Origin: CAWDMN01 sp963803155
GTDB lineage: Bacteria; Acidobacteriota; Terriglobia; Versatilivoradales; Versatilivoraceae
NCBI GenBank assembly: GCA_963803155.1
Contig: CAWDMN010000101.1
Location: 16,261-80,260, forward strand
DNA length: 64,000 nucleotides
Direction: 5' to 3'
The notes beneath the pieces are model-generated. The model had not been told where the DNA came from, did not search any database, and saw nothing but the letters and a program-made list of their open reading frames with translations. Shown here piece after piece: positions 19,129 through 27,311 of this stretch. Position 1 is the first letter of the stretch. Each line of letters begins with the position of its first letter. A program made the position numbers and the translations under genes.

Positions 19129-20061
19129 ATGACAATGAAGATTTTGTTTCAGCATTGGCTCAAGTTCATATTGATGTTTCCTCTTATTATTGTACTGGTT
19201 CTCTGTCCCCATTTGCCTCTTGCCGCTTTGGCAGCACCTGTGCTTGAACCCACCTCAACTTCTGCGCTGACTGCTGGAGAGACTCGATTCGATCAGAAGG
19301 GAATCGAACAGGTTTGGGTGCCCGCTGGTTCTTTTTTAATGGGAACGGATGAGGCCACGGTTCAGAAACTGAAAGCGCTTAACCCGCCCGGTTTTGTCTT
19401 GGGGGAATTGGCAAGTGAACAACCTCAACATGAAGTGCGTCTGACAACCGGATACTGGATCGATAAATACGAAGTTACCAATAAAGCATTTCGAGCTTTT
19501 GTAGAAGATGGCGGGTATCAAAAAAAAAGCTTGTGGTCGGAAGTAGGTTGGGAGTGGTTAAGCCGGCAATCAATTAAACAACTGCCCCGCCAATGTCTGG
19601 GGAATAGGCCGGATAACCCCATCGTCTGCGTGACCTGGCATGAAGCTGAAGCCTACGCCAAGTGGCGCGGTGGAGGCTTGCCCACGGAAGCCGAATGGGA
19701 ATTCGCCGCACGCGGCCCGCAATCGTGGCCTTATCCGTGGGGCCTTGAATTCGACAGCAGCCGCTGTAACTTGCTTGACAGTAGCGGACCAAGACCGGTC
19801 GGAAGTTATTTGACTGGCACCAGTTGGGTAGGGGCGCTCGATATGGCTGGGAATGTCATGGAGTGGGTACAAGACTGGTTGGGCAACTACACGACGGGTG
19901 CGGCAGAAAACCCAACCGGCCCTGCGCGCGGGAAAATTAAAGTGGAAAAAGGAGGTTGGTGGGGTGGCCCGTTATTGGTGGCCCGTTCTGCCTACCGCCA
20001 TTTTGAAGATCCTCCAGAATATGGTGATATCCATATAGGTTTTCGGGTGGTATCTCCCTAA
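19129..20061 (+). CDS. Exported SUMF1/formylglycine-generating-enzyme-like protein
   Basis: A 310-residue protein with a signal peptide (hydrophobic core about 12-35) followed by an FGE-sulfatase domain from about 58. Typical motifs are VPAGSFLMG, HEVRLTTGYWIDKYEVTNKAF, VTWHEAEAYAKWRGGGLPTEAEWEFAARG, GNVMEWVQDW and the final IGFRVVS. In true formylglycine-generating enzymes two cysteines near the C-terminus bind copper and the substrate; the matching place here reads SAYRHF, so a canonical sulfatase-activating role is unlikely. No sulfatase gene is present in the window. It is probably a periplasmic binding or structural member of the family. GGAGTG precedes the ATG. Confidence 0.85.
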   Translation: MTMKILFQHWLKFILMFPLIIVLVLCPHLPLAALAAPVLEPTSTSALTAGETRFDQKGIEQVWVPAGSFLMGTDEATVQKLKALNPPGFVLGELASEQPQHEVRLTTGYWIDKYEVTNKAFRAFVEDGGYQKKSLWSEVGWEWLSRQSIKQLPRQCLGNRPDNPIVCVTWHEAEAYAKWRGGGLPTEAEWEFAARGPQSWPYPWGLEFDSSRCNLLDSSGPRPVGSYLTGTSWVGALDMAGNVMEWVQDWLGNYTTGAAENPTGPARGKIKVEKGGWWGGPLLVARSAYRHFEDPPEYGDIHIGFRVVSP

Positions 20062-20066
20062 CGGGA

Positions 20067-20094
20067 CGCAATTAGCGCAATTAGACGCAATTAG
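20067..20094 (+). repeat. Three copies of the 9-mer CGCAATTAG
   Basis: CGCAATTAG occurs at 20067-20075, 20076-20084 and 20086-20094, directly after the SUMF1-like gene. It is a short tandem array in the spacer before the GH172 gene. Confidence 0.8.
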
Positions 20095-20285
20095 GGCCAG
20101 AGCTTGAAAATTGAATATTCTCGATCGAAGACCAAAGTGAAAATGATAGCGTCGGGCCAGCAACGTTGCAGGGGCACCAAGCAAAGAGCAGAAGCCTTTT
20201 GAGATGTTGGCAACCTCCTCCGGGAACTGGTATATTCACCGCGAGATTGTCGGTGAATTCATTTTTAACTTTCAGGGGAGGAGCC

Positions 20286-21488
20286 ATGAAGCTTCATTTG
20301 GTTTTTTTTACCTTGATGGGAGGAGTCATCCCGCTTTTTTGTGCTGCCGTTGCCCTCGGTCAGCAATTATTCGATGTGCCGGATCAGATCCAATCCCGCT
20401 GGATTTCTTTTGAAAATCTCAATGGGGCAAAAGGGGAAGGGGGAAAGGTCAACCAGGGGCGCAAAGGCGCTCCCTCCCGTTCGTTAAAAGCGGGCGAGTT
20501 GATTACCCTGGCCGATATTGAGGGACCGGGCGTGATTCGCCGCATCTGGTGCACCATCCGGCGCGAACCCGAATTTTTACGAGGGTTGGTCCTTCGAGTC
20601 TATTGGGACAACCAGAAGATCCCTTCCGTGGAAGCGCCTCTACAAGACTTTTTCGGGATCCCCTTTGCGCGGCAGGTCCCCTTTGAAAGTGCCCTGTTTG
20701 CCAATCCCGAAGGACGCTCCTTCAATTGTTTTATTCCGATGCCTTTCAGGACCAAAGCCCGCGTCACCATAGAGAATCAATCGCCACAAGCAACGGAACT
20801 ATTTTTTGACATTGACTATACGCTGGGAGACAAACTTCCAGAGTCGCTCTGTTATTTTCATGCCCACTACCGCCGTGAAAATCCCACAACTCCGAAGCAG
20901 GACTTCATGGTTCTGCCCACCGTTAAAGGAATGGGCCGGTATTTGGGATGTAATATCGGAGTCCGTTCCTTCGGCGAATATCAAGAGCCCGTCTGGTTTG
21001 GTGAAGGAGAGTTGAAAATTTATCTCGATGGCGACGCCTCCCATCCCACCCTGGTGGGCACCGGAACCGAGGATTTGGTCGGATCTGCCTGGGGGCTGGG
21101 CAAATTCAATCATCTGTATCAGGGTTGTTTGCTTGCGGCGGCAGAAGATGGTGTTTGGGGTTTCTATCGCTATCATGTTCCCGATCCGGTTTATTTCCAC
21201 AAAGAGATTCGAGTGGTATTGCAGCAAATCGCAGGATTAATGACGGCGGATTATTCCAAACAATTCAAGTCGGGAAATTTTCCGGAACTGGTCGACACTC
21301 ATAAAAAATTCGATCCGGCCCAGGATACCGGCCCAGACAAATGGGCCAATTTCGAAGTCCCTCAGGATGTTTGTGCCACTGCCTATTGGTATCAGACTTT
21401 GCCATCTCCTGTATTCCCTGCGCTGGATTCATATCAGGAACGGGTGAAAAACCTGGCGATACCCGCCAAAAAGACGCTGGCTCAATGA
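20286..21488 (+). CDS. GH172 (DUF2961) family glycoside hydrolase, exported
   Basis: A 400-residue protein with a signal peptide ending near AVALGQ (residue 26). The DUF2961 domain, now family GH172, fills the rest. Diagnostic stretches are SRWISFENLNGAKGEGGK, the DIEGPGVIRRIWCTI strand and GTGTED with Glu262. Glu240 and Glu242 in WFGEGEL are candidates for the second catalytic carboxylate. Known members cleave or form alpha-D-fructofuranoside or D-arabinofuranoside bonds and act as trimers or hexamers. The start at 20286 follows GGGGAGG; the frame runs upstream to 20166 but without a signal peptide. The PLP enzyme follows 59 bp later and may be co-transcribed. Confidence 0.88.
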   Translation: MKLHLVFFTLMGGVIPLFCAAVALGQQLFDVPDQIQSRWISFENLNGAKGEGGKVNQGRKGAPSRSLKAGELITLADIEGPGVIRRIWCTIRREPEFLRGLVLRVYWDNQKIPSVEAPLQDFFGIPFARQVPFESALFANPEGRSFNCFIPMPFRTKARVTIENQSPQATELFFDIDYTLGDKLPESLCYFHAHYRRENPTTPKQDFMVLPTVKGMGRYLGCNIGVRSFGEYQEPVWFGEGELKIYLDGDASHPTLVGTGTEDLVGSAWGLGKFNHLYQGCLLAAAEDGVWGFYRYHVPDPVYFHKEIRVVLQQIAGLMTADYSKQFKSGNFPELVDTHKKFDPAQDTGPDKWANFEVPQDVCATAYWYQTLPSPVFPALDSYQERVKNLAIPAKKTLAQ

Positions 21489-21547
21489 TTATGAGGAACT
21501 GAGACGAATCGGAAAATCAGATTGCAGTTGAATTAGGAGTTGTCTCC

Positions 21548-22642
21548 ATGCGCATTGAAGATTTAGATACTCCCGCCTTGGTTGTCGATCTTGACATCCT
21601 CCAGCAGAACCTGCGGCGAATGGCGGATTACTGTCGCAAATACGGTTTGCGCCTTCGTCCCCATACCAAGACTCATAAGATCCCTGAAGTCGCCCGTTGG
21701 CAAATGGAAGCTGGCGCAGCGGGAATTACCGTAGCCAAAGTGGGAGAAGCGGAGGTGATGGCCTCAGCCGGGCTCGACAATATCCTGATTGCCTATCCAG
21801 TGGTGGGCGAAGCCAAATTGGAACGGCTGACGGCTCTGGCGGCGGGAAAGCGGATGACGGTGGCTTTGGATTCCCCTGAGGCATTGGACGGAATGGCCTA
21901 TGCGGCTGCGCGTGCGGGAGTGCGTATCGGCCTGCTGGTTGAATGTGATCTCGGGATGGGCCGCTGCGGCGTGCAGACGCCGGAAGAGGCCATCGGTCTG
22001 GCCCGCCTGGCCGAATCCCGGCCTGGAATTTGTTTTGAGGGGATTTTATTTTACCCCGGCCATATTCGGACCTCTCCGGAACGGCAGTTGCCGCTTTTGC
22101 AGTCGATGAACGAAAAACTGCAGTCACTGCTGGAAGCCTTGGCGAAAGCAGGTTTGGCCTGCAGTGTAGTCAGTGGCGGCAGCACTCCGGCGGCCTTCAA
22201 TAGCCATCTACTGCCAGGGATGAACGAAATCCGTCCCGGGACTTACATATTCAATGATCGGAACACCGTAGAATTAGGCGCATGTGACCTTGGGGATTGT
22301 GCCTTAAGAGTGCTGGTCACGGTGGTTAGCACCGCCGTCCCCGGTAAAGCCATAGCGGACGGCGGATCAAAAACTTTTTCAAGCGACCGGTTGTTGAATG
22401 GAGCCAAAGAGGGCTTTGGATGGGTGATGGAGGATCCAGGGATCCAATTCGCATCGATGACGGAAGAACATGGTCATCTGGATATTTCCCGGTCGGAAAG
22501 GCGCTTGAGAGTGGGAGACCGGCTTTCCATCATTCCCAACCATGTCTGCACTTGCGTCAACCTGCATGAGCGTATTTACTTTCACCGGCAAGGAGAGGTT
22601 CTGGGTGAATGGGAAATCGCGGGGCGTGGGAAACTGAGATGA
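21548..22642 (+). CDS. D-threonine aldolase / D-serine dehydratase-like PLP enzyme
   Basis: A 364-residue fold-type III PLP protein. The N-terminal alanine-racemase-like barrel starts LDTPALVVDLDILQQNL and carries the PLP lysine in RPHTKTHK (37-44). The C-terminal beta domain has the metal-binding pattern HGHLD and, further on, PNHVCTC, where the His and Cys bind zinc or manganese in characterised D-serine dehydratases and D-threonine aldolases. The likely reaction is cleavage or deamination of a D-3-hydroxy amino acid in the cytoplasm. The exact substrate cannot be told. The palindromic repeat region begins right after the stop. Confidence 0.87.
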   Translation: MRIEDLDTPALVVDLDILQQNLRRMADYCRKYGLRLRPHTKTHKIPEVARWQMEAGAAGITVAKVGEAEVMASAGLDNILIAYPVVGEAKLERLTALAAGKRMTVALDSPEALDGMAYAAARAGVRIGLLVECDLGMGRCGVQTPEEAIGLARLAESRPGICFEGILFYPGHIRTSPERQLPLLQSMNEKLQSLLEALAKAGLACSVVSGGSTPAAFNSHLLPGMNEIRPGTYIFNDRNTVELGACDLGDCALRVLVTVVSTAVPGKAIADGGSKTFSSDRLLNGAKEGFGWVMEDPGIQFASMTEEHGHLDISRSERRLRVGDRLSIIPNHVCTCVNLHERIYFHRQGEVLGEWEIAGRGKLR

Positions 22643-22671
22643 AGCATGTTGCCCCGGGTTGCCTGCTTACA

Positions 22672-23035
22672 GAAAGCGCGAAGTGATAACGAGCGATCAG
22701 CGCTGCTTTACCGGCTTTGCAATGCGTGGATTTAGTGCGGCATCCCTGATCACTCGCTAACGCTTCGTGCTTTCCGCTGGGCACCACACTCCGCTTTGCA
22801 TTGCGTGGATTTAGTGCGGCATCCCTGATCACTCGCTAGCGCTTCGTGTTTTCCGCTGGGCACCGCACTCCGCTTTGCACTGCGCGGATCTTGCACGGCA
22901 TCCCTGATCACTCGCTAGCGCTTCGTGTTTTCCGCTGGGCACCGCACTCCGCTTTGCACTGCGCGGATCTTGCACGGCATCCCTGATCACTCGCTAACGC
23001 TTCGTGCTTTCTGCTGGGCACCGCACTCCACGCGG
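22672..23035. repeat. REPIN-like palindromic repeats with a 79-bp tandem array (four copies)
   Basis: A plus-strand copy of a roughly 29-base motif (GAAAGCGCGAAG..., 22672-22700) is followed by four inverted copies of a related motif spaced exactly 79 bases apart; the word CATCCCTGATCACTCGCT starts at 22741, 22820, 22899 and 22978. Copies 2 and 3 are nearly identical. The array ends at the stop codon of the ROK kinase gene. Related copies lie at 33611-33768. Confidence 0.93.
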
Positions 23036-23036
23036 C

Positions 23037-23936
23037 TTAATCCCCAGCTTCGAGAGCTTGTCGAGCCAGAGCTAACGCTCCGAGAACGCCGGAACGATTT
23101 CCCAGCCCTGGACTCACAATGTAGTTGTGAATTTCCTGGAACAACGTTGAGGATTGGATATAACCATTTAGCAGATCCAGAGTCTTGCGCCGGATCATGG
23201 GCAGAAGCTGTTCTTGGCTCATGACCCCGCCTCCCAGGATGATCCGTTGGGGCGAAAGAGTGCAGATAAAATTAGCTAGCGCAAGTGCAATGTAATGGGC
23301 TTCCATTTCCCAGGCTTGATGAGATTCGCCCAGTTCTTTTCCTGACGTTTGCCATCGTTCTTCAATGGCAGGCCCCGAAGCTAATCCTTCAAAACAGGCA
23401 TTTCCATGGTAAACACACTTCCCCACATAGCGGTCTTTTTCGAGCTGCGGCAGAAAGATGTGTCCCATCTCAGGATGGACCAAGCCATGGATCAGTCTTC
23501 CCTGGCTCATTGCCCCGCCACCAATGCCGGTCCCGATCGTAAGATAGAGGGAACTCTCCAGCCCTTGAGAAGCACCCCAACAAAATTCTCCGAAAGCGGC
23601 GGCATTTACATCCGTGTCGAATCCCACGGGTATTCCCAACTCCCGTCCGATTGGTCCGGCCAAATCGGTGTGGCCCCAGCCTGGTTTGGGTGTGGACGTA
23701 ATGAAGCCGTAAGTAAGAGATCCCTTTCGCAAATCGACCGGGCCGAAAGATCCAATTCCAATAGCGTCCAAATTCCTCTTCTTTTTGAAGCTTTTAAAAA
23801 AGGCCAGACAACGATTGATCGTCTCGGCAGACGTGGTGGTGTCAAATCGCACCTCTTCCAAATCTTCCGGCCCCGTCCCCACCGCGCAGACGAATTTGGT
23901 CCCGCCCCCTTCGATGCCGCCCAATAGTGCCGTCAT
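23037..23936 (-). CDS. ROK-family sugar kinase (fructokinase/glucokinase-like)
   Basis: A 299-residue cytoplasmic kinase. The ATP-binding start reads GGIEGGGTKFVCAVGTGP, as in fructokinases of the GmuE type. The catalytic Asp is in the FDTDVNAAAFGE segment. The zinc-type motif is visible as HPEMGH followed by CVYHGNACFEGLASGPAI. It would phosphorylate a free hexose, most likely fructose, mannose or glucose. The ATG at 23936 follows GAGGGAGAG on the minus strand; the frame extends upstream to 24017 without a ribosome site. It lies tail to tail with the D-threonine-aldolase-like gene across the repeat array, and 101 bp after the ADOP permease in the same direction. Confidence 0.9.
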   Translation of the reverse strand: MTALLGGIEGGGTKFVCAVGTGPEDLEEVRFDTTTSAETINRCLAFFKSFKKKRNLDAIGIGSFGPVDLRKGSLTYGFITSTPKPGWGHTDLAGPIGRELGIPVGFDTDVNAAAFGEFCWGASQGLESSLYLTIGTGIGGGAMSQGRLIHGLVHPEMGHIFLPQLEKDRYVGKCVYHGNACFEGLASGPAIEERWQTSGKELGESHQAWEMEAHYIALALANFICTLSPQRIILGGGVMSQEQLLPMIRRKTLDLLNGYIQSSTLFQEIHNYIVSPGLGNRSGVLGALALARQALEAGD

Positions 23937-24037
23937 GAGTCTCTCCCTCAAATGAATTGCGACATCATAACGCAAATTGCCGGTTCCAGTCTTCCGGATA
24001 AATCGTGCGAGTGGCACCGCGAATCATTTGCGCAGGG

Positions 24038-26479
24038 TTACTCTCCGCGCAACACAACCATGGGATCCACGCTCGCCGCCCGGCGGGCGGGGAGATAGCT
24101 GGCCAGCCAGCCCACCAGGACAAGCACCCCGCAAACGCCGCTATAGATCAGCGGGTCTCCAGGTTGAACTCCCGTCAGGAATCCGGAAAGGTAGCGGCTG
24201 AGCAGAGCAGCAACCATAATCCCAAGACCCATGCCCACGGCCATCAGGCGGGATCCATTCAGGAGAATCATCTTCAATACCTTCCAGGGTGAGGCGCCTA
24301 GTGCCATGCGAATGCCAATTTCACCCAGCCGTTGTGAAACCGACCAGTTCAACACTCCATAAATTCCCAAACAGGCTAAGACCAGCGCAAGCAAGCCCAC
24401 ACTAGCCAGCAAAACCGTGAGCATCCGTTCCTGGCAATAACTGGCTCGCATGAATCCGGGCAACGGGACCGCGGCATTGATTTTGACACGCGGGTCCACC
24501 GCATAGATTTCTTTCTGGATGGCCACTAGCAGGCTTGGAGAGTCCGTCTGGCTACGCACGTGGAGTGCCATTCCAGAGGAGTAATTCTGTTCGAAATTCA
24601 GGTAAAGGCCGGGCTGCTGCGGTTCACTGAGCTTTTGATATTTGCAATTACGGGCGACTCCAACGACTACACAATCTCGTCCATAAACCCGAAGCCGGCG
24701 ACCCAGCGGGCTTTGTCCTGGCCAGAAACGCTGGACAAAGGCTTGATTGACAAGGACAGTATGCAGAGATTGTTGCCCCTCATTCGACCGAAAATCCCGC
24801 CCTTCCAGCAAAGGGATATGCATGGTTTTGAAATAGTCAGGCGCGATGGTGATTTCACAGGCTCCCATATCCTCGCCGGATTGGGGTTGGTAGCCCTCAA
24901 TTTGCACCCAGGGATGGGGCACCCCTCCAAATCCGAGAGGCGCATAATCAGCAAGGCTCACTCCTTCAACCCCGGGTAAGGCTTGGATTTTCTCCTGCAC
25001 TCTGCGGAAAAAGGCTATGCCTTCCTGCTCCGTATAAGTTTCAGGCGTCAAATTCACTGCAGCCAGGAGGACATTGGCCGGTTCAAATCCTGGAGAAATC
25101 GATAAAGTTTTGAACAGGCTTTTGGTGCATAGCCCGGCACCTACAAGCACCAGCACGGCCAGGGACATTTCAGTGACCACCAGCAAGTTGCTGAGCCGAT
25201 GTGAACTGCCGTGGGCGGATGAAAGACGACCTCCTTCTTTGATGGTGGTGTAGACTTTGCCTGGACGATTTTGCAGGGCTTGGGCCAATCCCAGAATCAA
25301 TCCAAGAGCGAGCGCGAGGAAAATCGCATAAGACAGAATCTGCCAATTAAACATGGGCAATGCTTCTGCATCTATAGGCAGATGTGTGGGTGGAATGAAA
25401 TTGAGCAATAATCTTGCACCCCACAGAGAAAGACATATTCCCATAATGGCTCCGGCGGAGGTCAACACCAGACTCTCCACCAGGAATTGACGAAACAATT
25501 GGAACCTGCCGGCTCCCAGCGCCAGCCGGATGCTGATTTCAAGACGGCGGCTCGAAGAACGAGCCAGCACCAAATTGGTGATGTTGGCGGCAATAATGGA
25601 CAAAAGCAGGAATACCGCCCCCAGGAAGACCTTGAAGAGAGGCAAGAATCCTTGCAGACTGTAGGGAGCATCCGTAAAAGCCAGCACTTTCACTCCGTGA
25701 TTTCGATTCGTGTTCGGATAAGCCTTTTCCAATTGTTCGGAAACAGAGTGGGCCACCGCCCGGGCTTGCGCCAGTGTGGCTCCCGGCAGCAAGCGCATCG
25801 CTACTTTTAAATTGCGGGAAGATCTGTCCGTTAATAAGTCCCCCCGCCCGAACTGTTGTGCCATGGAAAGGGGAATCCAAAGGTCATAGCTCAGGCCCGA
25901 TTGACTGCCTTTGAACTCGGAAGGCGCAACTCCCACCACCGTATAGCTGGAGCGGTTGAGCTCAACCACCTTGCCCAGGATTCTAGAATCCGAACCAAAA
26001 CGGCTCTTCCATAATTTATGGCTGATGACCACAACGGGAGCTTTCCCCGGGACTGCCTCCTCAGCCAGGAAGCAGCGGCCGAGTTGCGGCTTGATCCCAT
26101 AAAAATCGAAGAATCCGGGAGTGACAGCTTGAGCCCAGACCCAATCGTTTTGGCCATCCGCGCGCATATTGAGCTGGCATTGATGGTCGCCAGCCGCTCC
26201 AGAAAAAATCTCCCGGTGGGCAGCCAGATCCTGCAATTCCAAATAGGAGATCTCATGGCCGTCTTCCCCAAATCGGTCCTTTCCCAATACCACCACCAAC
26301 CGGCTGATGTCGGTGTCGACGCCTCTCAAAGGATGGTAAAGGACCCTGGAAACCCAACTAAAGGCAATAGTGTTGATTCCGATCCCTACCCCAAGCGTTA
26401 TCACGATGATTGCCGCTAAGAATGGGGTTTTTCGCAAAAGCCGTATCCCATGCTGCAAATCTTGTATTAAAGAGTGCAT
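24038..26479 (-). CDS. ADOP-family ABC transporter permease (MacB/FtsX type)
   Basis: An 813-residue inner-membrane protein with the duplicated MacB/FtsX layout: an N-terminal helix (ITLGVGIGINTIAFSWV), a large periplasmic MacB core domain, three helices around 280-440, a second periplasmic domain and three C-terminal helices, ending in RRAASVDPMVVLRGE. This is the acidobacterial duplicated orphan permease type, found in many copies and usually without an ATPase gene beside it, as here. The transported substrate is unknown. AAGGA lies before the ATG. Confidence 0.92.
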   Translation of the reverse strand: MHSLIQDLQHGIRLLRKTPFLAAIIVITLGVGIGINTIAFSWVSRVLYHPLRGVDTDISRLVVVLGKDRFGEDGHEISYLELQDLAAHREIFSGAAGDHQCQLNMRADGQNDWVWAQAVTPGFFDFYGIKPQLGRCFLAEEAVPGKAPVVVISHKLWKSRFGSDSRILGKVVELNRSSYTVVGVAPSEFKGSQSGLSYDLWIPLSMAQQFGRGDLLTDRSSRNLKVAMRLLPGATLAQARAVAHSVSEQLEKAYPNTNRNHGVKVLAFTDAPYSLQGFLPLFKVFLGAVFLLLSIIAANITNLVLARSSSRRLEISIRLALGAGRFQLFRQFLVESLVLTSAGAIMGICLSLWGARLLLNFIPPTHLPIDAEALPMFNWQILSYAIFLALALGLILGLAQALQNRPGKVYTTIKEGGRLSSAHGSSHRLSNLLVVTEMSLAVLVLVGAGLCTKSLFKTLSISPGFEPANVLLAAVNLTPETYTEQEGIAFFRRVQEKIQALPGVEGVSLADYAPLGFGGVPHPWVQIEGYQPQSGEDMGACEITIAPDYFKTMHIPLLEGRDFRSNEGQQSLHTVLVNQAFVQRFWPGQSPLGRRLRVYGRDCVVVGVARNCKYQKLSEPQQPGLYLNFEQNYSSGMALHVRSQTDSPSLLVAIQKEIYAVDPRVKINAAVPLPGFMRASYCQERMLTVLLASVGLLALVLACLGIYGVLNWSVSQRLGEIGIRMALGASPWKVLKMILLNGSRLMAVGMGLGIMVAALLSRYLSGFLTGVQPGDPLIYSGVCGVLVLVGWLASYLPARRAASVDPMVVLRGE

Positions 26480-27311
26480 ACCCCGTCCTTTATGAAATGG
26501 TTATTATCGAGGATGGAGGAGGCAAATTAGCGCATTCATCAATTGGTGGATGATGCCAATTTGGCCTTTCTTCGTCCAGGCTCATCAGAATTTACTCGCG
26601 AAGCAATTCAAAAATTGAAGCACAATCTTCGATGATCACACGCAAGTAATCCTGTAAATCCATGCGGACAACGACCACACCTCACAGTCATTTTCAATAT
26701 CCAAACCGACAATTGCAACTTCCTTGCCAATGGGCAGGACTTTGCAAGTATAAGAAAATAAATAGCTGGCTGAGTTGTCCGCGCCGTTTTTCGAATTTGC
26801 CTTGGCGTGAACTGTTCTTTTTTGGGATTTTTCTGTCGCATGAGCGGACAATCTCTCTCAATAGCTTCGGAGATTACTCTTCGGAACGGCTCCAAGTTCT
26901 CGCTCGGTGGACATTGAAGATCATCACCCTTCATTCTCCAACATATAGGGAACACTACGAAAATATGGAGCCAAAAAATCCTGTATTTCGGATGTTTTTC
27001 TATGATGATCAAGTCAACTGGTGGGGATTCTTTGGAACAATATGAAAATAAAAGAAATTTTTTTTATTTGTTTATGTTTTTATTTGGAACTTGTTTTGCT
27101 GTAACATTCAATGCACCAATGCAACTAAATTTTGCTTTTTCCCCGGGCAGAAATGATTAAGGTGAGGAAGAGACTCCTGGGACGGAAAAGAGAAGTTGGA
27201 TTTGTCTTTCTGACTTAGCCAGAGGCAGCGCTGTATAGCCTCGCAGGAGGGCCACATTGAAGATTTAGGGGACAGCTCTAAAAGGGAAAATTCAAAAAGG
27301 AGGGGGTACCT
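26480..27311. other. 832-bp intergenic region, AT-rich at its right end
   Basis: No gene is supported on either strand. The section 27040-27115 is very AT-rich, with runs of A and T, and probably belongs to the control region of the TonB-dependent receptor. The left end must hold the ADOP promoter. Confidence 0.45.

Noticed and set aside
22672..23035. CRISPR array suggested by regular 79-bp periodicity
   Set aside because: The whole 79-base unit is repeated, with no unique spacers, and no cas gene is present.
26608..27045. Overlapping open frames of 127-134 codons on both strands
   Set aside because: Neither has a domain match or ribosome site, and their codon use does not look coding.
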